Positions 34,301-43,300 of a stretch of 64,000 nucleotides of DNA are shown here, one piece after another (position 1 is the first letter of the stretch; the number at the start of each line of letters is the position of its first letter). The DNA is from Bemisia tabaci (Eukaryota; Arthropoda; Insecta; Hemiptera; Aleyrodidae). The stretch spans positions 19,641,131 through 19,705,130 of the forward strand of contig NC_092795.1 in the NCBI RefSeq assembly GCF_918797505.1, given 5' to 3'. The notes below the pieces were generated by a model, which saw only the letters and a list, made by a program, of their open reading frames with translations, was not told the DNA's origin and did not search any database. The translations under genes were made by a program, and so were the position numbers.

Positions 34301-37300
34301 GGGACATGTCACTAGAAAAATTGTACTAGAAAATGTCCAGAAATTTAATTTAATCAGTCTGAGTCTTCAAGGTGATCAAAAAAATGTACCTGTAAAAATG
34401 TAAAATGTATAACTTTTCTAAAGGAAATTGGGAATTACAGGTCACTTTTTGAAGCAGCAATACAAATTTTTTGTCGGTTTAATGCATATTGATATAGTTT
34501 GTTCGCAGTGAGAATGTTTTTTTAACATCAGCTGTTTAAATGAACTGGTGGTGGAAAGAGGGGAGTCTTATGTGATATTTGTGTAGACTGTTTATCAAGA
34601 AAACCAGAGGATTTATGCAATTTCTTATCAGGGAAGTCATAGGGATATGTGGCAGAAAATTTTTCCCTTTAACTTAGTAGTCACTTTGATTGACTAATTC
34701 TCTGACAAAGTTACCTTTGGGATGAAACGAGTACCTCTAAATTTCATGAAAAGAAGTGTAATCTAAATCTTCGTTTCTTTCCCCTCTCATAAATGATTCC
34801 TCTATTCATTGCTGAGAGAAAATTTTCAGAACAAGTGACAATGTTAATTATACACCTGGCAGTCCCTCTACTATGCAAAATAAAAATCCTCCTCAGATTA
34901 CAGGACTTTCTACAGGAAGCATACTTGTAATAATCGTTAAAGAAGACAAATATAGCAAAAAACCAATATTATGTGCTGTAGTGTAAAATTCTGTTCATAG
35001 CACATGCATGCTCTCTCAGTTGGACATCCTTTTGTCTGCGTATGTTTAGTTGGTTACCAACCTGAAGGTAACAAATGTGTAGAGAATCTCTGTTTTTGCT
35101 GAGATTTCTGCCATGGCTCCAAACTTTACTGTAAATATCATCAATGAAATGAATGAAAACTTGGATTCATTCTACAATCTGTGTAAATTTGTGTACAGAC
35201 TTTGCTGTTGGAGCCCCATATGATGGACAATTCGAGAGAGGAGCCGTGTATATCTATCATGGATCTCGCAATGGTGTTAGAGAGAAAGCCTCGCAAGTCA
35301 TTTTTGCAGAAAACGTTCTACCAGGCCACGCTACAACTTTTGGATTCTCTCTTTCTGGAGGATTGGATTTGGATAACAATCAGTACCCTGATCTCATTAT
35401 CGGCGCTTATGAAGCTGACTCGGCATTTTTCTTAAGGTATGATTTCCATAAAAAAAATGAATTATTTTCGAGAGACAATACTACCAAATCAATATGTGGA
35501 GTGAATAAATAAATTCAGAATTTCTAAGTGACGTCATTTCAGATTGTCGAATTCTGAGAGTATAACGTTTCTAAAAGCCTTAGATACCTGTGATAAAAAT
35601 TGCTACTCAATGCTTTGTACGAACTGGAATCTTGTGATTAAAATATTTTTCTTCTATTTAAATTTTCAAAAGGAGCTTTAAATTTTGTAAAAATTGAAAA
35701 TCTCACTTTGAAATGTTCTGATTTTTAAATGCTTAAATATTACTCTAGATTCGAAGATACCTAAATATTTTGCCTGCGTCTTGAAGACCATTAAATTCAA
35801 CCAATTCAATTTAGAGGAAACCATTCTCTTTTTTCAAATCCATCAATTGAAATTTGTACCCTAAGTTTTTGTATTATATTTATTTCAGAGCAAGGCCCGT
35901 GGTGAAAATGCAGTCCAGTTTACAATTCATCTCAGAGTCTAAGCAGATCTCTCTTGAGGACCGTACTTGCAGTCTGAAAGACACCACTGAAGTTTCATGC
36001 CTTCAGTTGAGCACCTGCTTAGAATATTCTGGCATAGGAGTTGACAAGAACCTAGATTTTGATGTCCAACTTCTCCTAGACTCAAAGAAACCAAAAAGCC
36101 CCCGAATGTTCTTCTTATCAGAGGAAGGAAAGAATGTCATGAACCAAAGTTTACGGTTGGAAAAAGGCACCCGATTTTGCAAGAATATGAATGTCTATAT
36201 CAAGGTCTGTACTCCTTTTCTCTCAAATGACTTCTTTCTCCTTTTATGTATTTGCATCTTATTTCAAAATGTCTCTAAATTTCATTCTTGCCCTCTTCAA
36301 AAAACTTTAAAGATATCTAAATAGATATCAATGGTGAATCTCCGAAACCTCGTACTTTGGTTTGAGACATTTCAGTCTTCCTGCCATCCTTTTTTTTAGA
36401 TGGAAAACTACTCAACAGAGTGAGATTTTATTAAATTACAACTGCAGTGATTTTTCCTCTATAGTCTGTGCAAACCAATTAGACCGAATACAAATTTGGG
36501 CATTTTTGGGCGAACCGAGAATTGCAACGTCGGATCCCGGCGAGGAGCCGCTGGGTCAGCGCTGAGCTCACCGGGGTACTTTTCCCATTGTGTCCACGCC
36601 GGGCCTTTACCTGGCGGCCGGACTCTTGTCATTAAGGCCCTCTGGCTACTGGTGGACCAAAAATTGCACACCAATTTTTTTATCATCTGTGAATTTTTCC
36701 TTCATTTCAACGGATTCGGATGCATCTTGCAATCCTGATGAAAAATATATATAATTATAGGTAAATATAATGGTAAATTATTGTATTACAGAACTCGCGA
36801 ATTCCTTCAGCGATTTCCAAAAACTCCAAAAAAGTTCTGTAGTACAAATAAGTAATTAAAGTCCATCTTCAGTTTTCCTTAAATTTTATCAGTTCTTTTT
36901 TTAAATTTGTTTCAGACATCTGTTCGGGACAAACTGACCCCTCTTGAAGCAGAGATGCGGTATACTCTTCGTGACGCCTACACTCACTTTACCTCCTCCT
37001 CACGCAGAACATCAAGACTCTTGACCCCTGTTTTAGATATGGACGATGAACTTGCTCTTGTGAGGAGAGACTCTGTCAGCATTCAAAAGAACTGTGGCAA
37101 GGATAACGTGTGCATTCCTGACCTTCGCTTAATTGCTCAACCGTAAGTAACCACCATCATGAAATTTTTTCTGCTGTGCTGAGGAAAAACACCGCATAAG
37201 CATTCAGAACATTGTCAAATTTTTTCTGAATTAATTTAAAAAGAATCCCCTGAAAAAATGGCAAATTGTTTTCTTTTGATTTATCAGAGAATTTCTTTCA

Positions 37301-40300
37301 TTCAAACTCTGATTCTTAGAAAGCCTCACAGCTACAGAGCAAGGTAGGGTTGCACCGGTGGAGTAAGATTACTGTCACCAATTAGCTAGGACTGTTTTCA
37401 TTGTGTCACTGTACCAGGATGTTGGTTAAATGGTGTAAGGTTCTCTCAATAAGAGACCTGAGATTGATGCACTCCTCATCAGTTGTAATCTTAATAGTAC
37501 AGGGAAGAAATTTTCTGATATTATACACACAACTGACAGCAAATCAGACTTTTTTTTACCTATTTGTAGCTTCATATTGAAAGATAAAATTGTAAATTCC
37601 ATTTTTTTGTAAGAGAAACGTTTTGAGACTAGCTGACTTCTCCATCCAGCCACCATCGCTATGAGCCAGGTATTATCGCTTGGTTTTTTTTAGGGAGGAG
37701 GAGGAAGTGCAATTTTTTTTTCCTACCCTTCATAATGCCTGAGAAACTGGACAAAACATGCCATGTTAACTATAACTTTTTTCTTGCAGCATCGTTCCAC
37801 GAGTTATTCATTTTTCTTTTCTGTCTTCCTTGTCAATCACCAACCCAACAGTTGTGATGTTAGTTGTAAATTGTGAAATGACCAGGTCGCTACTATGAAT
37901 TTCTTTTCTGTCGCAGGAGTGTGAAGCGCTACTTACTCGGCTCTGGTGAACGACTTTACATCGATGTGCTAGTACAGAATGAAGGTGAAGATTCCTTTGA
38001 ATCAACCTTCGACATGGCGATACCACCTGGTATGAATTATGTTAATATTGAGCGAATTGATGATGCTGAAAAAGAAATTCCTGTGTTGTGCTCTGCTCCA
38101 ACATATGCTAACAATTTCACACTTCACTGTGATATTGGAAATCCACTTCCAAAGGAGAAATTGGTAAGTTGTGCCACTTGTTACTGTAGGCACTTGAAAC
38201 AAATCATAAATGCTTTCTTTCTTGCCCATGAGTTTTTCTGCAATCTTAAATAGCCGCACTTCAGAGACTGTATCCGTGACGTTTAGTGTGAAACTTAACT
38301 CAACTAGATAATGGTTCTTTTTTTATGAGCGGGAAGTTTGAATTGAGGCATCCTAAAAACGTAAATACCTTGGTTAGGAGTTACTGTTAATAATCTTTGT
38401 TGCATAAACCCTGTTCCATGTAAAATTTTGATTTGAAAGCATATCATAATGTTTAATTTGCACCTCTCTCCAGGTCCATTGACGTAAATTAGACCTACAA
38501 ATGTCAGCTCTAGAACTTCTCATTTGTGAGCCAAAATGTATTTATAGTAAATCCTCAAAACACATAAACTGCTAGTGTGTAATTGTGTTCTAATATAATT
38601 TGATATTACATTCATGCAGGTTCACTTCAAAGTCATTTTAGAAGCTTTCCATAAAGAAGGAATGAAGCCTCGCTACGAATTTTACATGGCTGTGAACAGC
38701 ACCAACCCTGAGAAAAGCATCTCCATTTCTGATAACCTGGAACATCTGAGTGTTCCAATTTGGGTGGAGTCAGATCTTATTCTGCAAGGGTAAGTTCTTT
38801 TCTAGTCAGTCAAGAAAGTCATATTGTTAGAACAGTTCAAATAAATTCATCTTAAACATTTTGAATCCAGTGAGAGATATTCCCAACTTTCTGAGTGATA
38901 CAGAGGAATTTTATACCATTTTTCTGGTTTCAAGTCATCGTATTTTTAGTAAAATAAGTACAAAATTCTTTGTGGAGGTCAAGAATCAAATGCAAGTCCT
39001 GATTTTTTTTTTTTTTTATTATTATTTAAAAATATTAAAATTGTATCTCTTAAAAAGATCATGAGTTCTCATTTTTGGTATCAAATCACTTTATTGCAAT
39101 CTATTTTCCAACATAATCTGCAACTAATTTTACTTAAAGGTATTTATTCATCTCCTAAAGGGGTCGTTCCTGAAGTATGTAACGTTTGGCTGGGAAGAGG
39201 GGGACCTGTATCACAAAAACAGTGCAAGAAGGGGAAGGAAGAATCAAATAATTTGTAAATTAGGGTTTTGTATTATACGAAGGATTCCAAAGTTATTTTT
39301 TTCTCTTTATACTTTTGGGTTCTCATTTGTTTTAATTTCTTTTCCCCAGATCATCTCATCCATCTGATGTCCACTACAATTCTACCATCTACAACTTCGA
39401 AAATATCACAACGGAAGCTGATATTGGACCACAAGTGATTCACATATATAGTATTCGGAATAAAGGACCGTCTGACATTTTAGAAGCTGAAGCTTACTTT
39501 TTGTGGCCATCTTACACGCTTGATGGAGATCATCTCCTCTACTTGCTCGAGCAGCCAGAAACCAGTGGGCCTGTTAAATGTGAACTTGTCGATAAAGTGA
39601 ATGAACAGGAAGTCATTCTTGATAAGAAACGGAAATCATACCTTGAGTTGACAGGTATTCAAAACAGCTTAATGGGTGTGACATCTGCACAACACTCTGT
39701 CAGTCAAGGAAATAATCTGAAGTATGAAGAATCACAAAAATCATCCACCGCTTCAACATCATTTACTGCAAGTAACACCTTCAATGCTCGTGGTCAGAAT
39801 AGTCGACAGAACAAAGGTGAAAAGAATGAGAAAAGTAAGCACAAAAAGTATGAGGAAAAGAAAAAGTTTGAAGAGTCAAGCTTTGAGACTGGATCTAGTG
39901 GATCCAGGTCTAGCTCTCAAAGCCGAGTTGGATCTGGTTACTCTGAAAGCTCTTACTCAGCCAACAGACAAAATACAGAAAAAGTTCACCAGAATGTTAG
40001 AGTGCCTATTGAAATAAGTGTCGCAAGTGCTAACAGATTATCAAGCTCAAGTTCAAGCAAGACATCTGAGGACCAATTCAACGTTCAGACTAAAGAAGAA
40101 GGATCAGCTCAGAGTGTCAATCAAGCTGGAATCCATGAAAATGTTGGTGTCGATATTAGCCGCAGCTCATCAAAGAATTATGAAAGCTCCTTTGCATCCA
40201 ACAGGAATGCTAATGCTGCCAATTCGAGGCGAGTCTCAAGTGGTGAGCGTTTTGATAAGAACTACAACCAAGGAAGCTCCATCGATCTAGGTGCAAATCA

Positions 40301-43300
40301 TGGCCTTGATTTTAGTGTAACCACCGATGGTAAAGATCACTCCTCGTTCCACTCGGTAGATAAATCATATACAGCTAACACAACCTGGGACTCGGACAGT
40401 GGGGTCCAAAGAACTGTTGACCACTCCAGCTGGAAAACGAATGATGATGGTGTTGTTAAAAATGGAAGTAGAAGCAGAGTATATTCTGGTCAACCAAACG
40501 TTGATTTTGGAATTGATAGTAACTATGGAGTCACAAAAAGTAGTTCTGGAAACTACAACTTTGATATCAATTTAGCAAATAGTCAGACTGGTAGAAGTGG
40601 CTCTGGTCAGCTCCACACTGGCTCTGATGCTGAAAGCCGCTATTTTGCCGGAAATAATGCAGACTTAGGGAGCCGCTCTCAACACAATTATGCAGTGTCT
40701 GAGGCCTCCGAGACTGTATCAGAGAGTTCTCGTCGGTTTTCAAAGAATGAGGGTGACATCTGGAGCAACACTCAAAAAAGTAGGGAAAGATTGGATGAAG
40801 AAAGGAGGAACCGAGCTAACCTAGCAGCAAAGAGACGGCAGGAAGAATTCGACAGGCAAAGGCTTGAGGAAGCAGAACGAAGAAGACAAGAAGAGGAACG
40901 GCAAAGGTTTGAGGAAGCGGAGCAAAGAAGGCAGGAAGAGGAGAGGCATCGAGCAGAGGAGCTGGAAAGGAGGAGGTATGAGGAGAGAGAAAGACAGCGG
41001 CAAGAAGAAATTGAGAGGAGAAGGAATGAAGAGTATGAAAGAAAGAGGATTGAGGAGATTGAAAGGAGGACTCATGAAATAAATCAAAGAGGTCGCTCAT
41101 CTTCTTACCAATCGTCCTCCTCTTACCAGTCCTCCGCGTCCCACCAATCTTCTGCATCCCACCAGTCCTCAAGCAAAGAGGTGGAAGACAGCTCCGGTAG
41201 GCTTAAATTGTACACCAAGTACAAGAGAGAAATAACTCTTAAGGATGATGAAGAACTTGAAGATGCCCTGAATTGTGGGCCAACCAAATGCACAAAGATC
41301 AGGTGCTCCATCGGCCGCCTATCGAAAGATCAAGAGGGATGGGTAGCTTTCAGATCCAGAGTTTGGATGCCGACTATCAAGAAGGTACTTGGATTTTTGT
41401 TACTCCAGCTTTTTTCTCTGTAGGATAATGTGCAGTAGTAAAACGATATGGTCAAAAATAGAAAAACTCTTAGAAATGTAATTTTCTTAGTTGTAAGTAT
41501 ATATTAAACGCATAATTTTTCAGCTGAGGCCTCTCTGCTGATTTTGAATTCAGGACCGTGTGAGAAGAGGGACTATAGCCTCTAAGATAGGCTTTGTTTC
41601 CATTATTTGTTCTCAAACCTATCCACTGTCATTTTTTAACGTTCCAAGACCATTCAGGATATTTTTGGAGCTCTCGCATGTGTTAGAGATTTGCGATTCA
41701 AGTACTTATTCTTTTACAAAATTTGGCTGAGAACATGATGGTGCCACTAGTTTTCTCTGAAACGAACTCAAAAGCTCAGAAGAAGGTCTCAAAATTGATT
41801 TGCTTCCTATCTGTGCATGGAGAGTTAGACTATGTGTAGAGGTGGACTCTCAACATAGTGTGGAAGAACCCCTCCATTCCGGCTACAATTTTCAGAGCTT
41901 CAGAGTTAATTGTAGCGAAAGCCAGTGGCATCATCATGTTTCTCGCGAAATTACTTGCTCTAAGAAAAAGTACTTAAATTGCAAATCCCTGACACATGCA
42001 AGAACTCCATCTCCCATTTAACTTATTCATTTTGACAGGAATAGTTTTCACTCTCAGATTTCATCAAAGTTATCGGTTATCATGTTTTCCTTTTCATTAA
42101 TTTGAATGTTTTTGCATTTTCAGATTGCCGATGACAAAGAGGTTCATTTAAGTTCAATGTTAGCAGCTCGTGTAACTAAATTACCGCATGTCGGTGCTCC
42201 TGATGTTCCTGTCGTTAGAAGTCATGAAATTCGTACTCAGGTTCTATCGAGAGATACCGGAGTTGAACCAGAGATGGTCCCTCTTTGGGTTGTGATTCTC
42301 TCCGCAGTACTTGGTGCCTTAATACTAATGCTGCTGATATACTTACTTTACAAGGTAAGTTTGCGAATAATGAACATTATACAGTTCCTAGCAAAATTCA
42401 CTCATTGAGTCTGGAGCATACAGATTTTGGAGGATCGATTTGAATTGCCGGGAAACACTTCAATCCATAATTTCTACGTAAGGTTTCTCTAAGATTGCTT
42501 GTCAAGAGAAGATTTAAATTTATGGGAAGCGTTAAATGCCATTGTTTGTATAAGGTTAGAGCTCAGCAAAAACCATGGGCAGAACTAGAAATTTTTTTTA
42601 TTTTTGGGGGGGGGGGGGGTGTAGGACACCTGGTCAAGGAATGTCTTGGAGACACTGAAATCACACTGTCGAGGGAGATTTTTGGAACTCCCACAGGTCC
42701 AATGGGGGGCTTGGAGGATCTCTTTAGTCTCAAAGGAGAGTCTGGGGTCTTCCTTCGAAAACTTTGCATAGTTGAGTCATTGCAGGAAGCGGTTTTGAGC
42801 TGTCCTGAACAACAAATTGGATTGCATTTTGCAAAAAGGAACCACTAGCATTGCAATGATGCTAAGATTGTGCAACTTCATCTTTTGCAATAAAATTGCG
42901 GAAATCGTGAAAAACTATGAAATTTAGATGGTAATTTTTGTCTTAAATTTACAGTTTTTAGCGAGGTAAAATAGAAACTATTAATGGATAATCGGGTTTT
43001 TCCTCCAAGACAAAAGAAGTTGCACAATCTTAGCAACATTGCAATGCTAGTGGTTCCTTTTTGCAAAATGCAATCCAATTGATGGAATGAAAATTTCAAA
43101 GGTCACATACCTCGGCCCCATAGTAGTTCAGCCCAAAGCAAGAAATTTAAAATTTCCCAGCAGATGAAGGTGTTCCTCTCATTTGAAATCAAATTATTCA
43201 TAAAATAATATGATTTTGCACCCTATAAAATTCCTTTCCTCAGTTTCTTATGATGTGTTGATATTGGAATAATTGCTAGTTGAAAGGCATATTGGTCTTT

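Noticed and set aside
36500..36660. GC-rich block in the integrin intron as an extra exon
   Set aside because: It interrupts a repeat fragment and does not fit the reading frame or the domain order; likely an inserted element of unknown type.
40816..41172. Minus-strand frame of 118 codons
   Set aside because: It is the complement of the purine-rich Arg/Glu repeat in the integrin exon and has only biased Leu/Pro/Ser/Phe composition.
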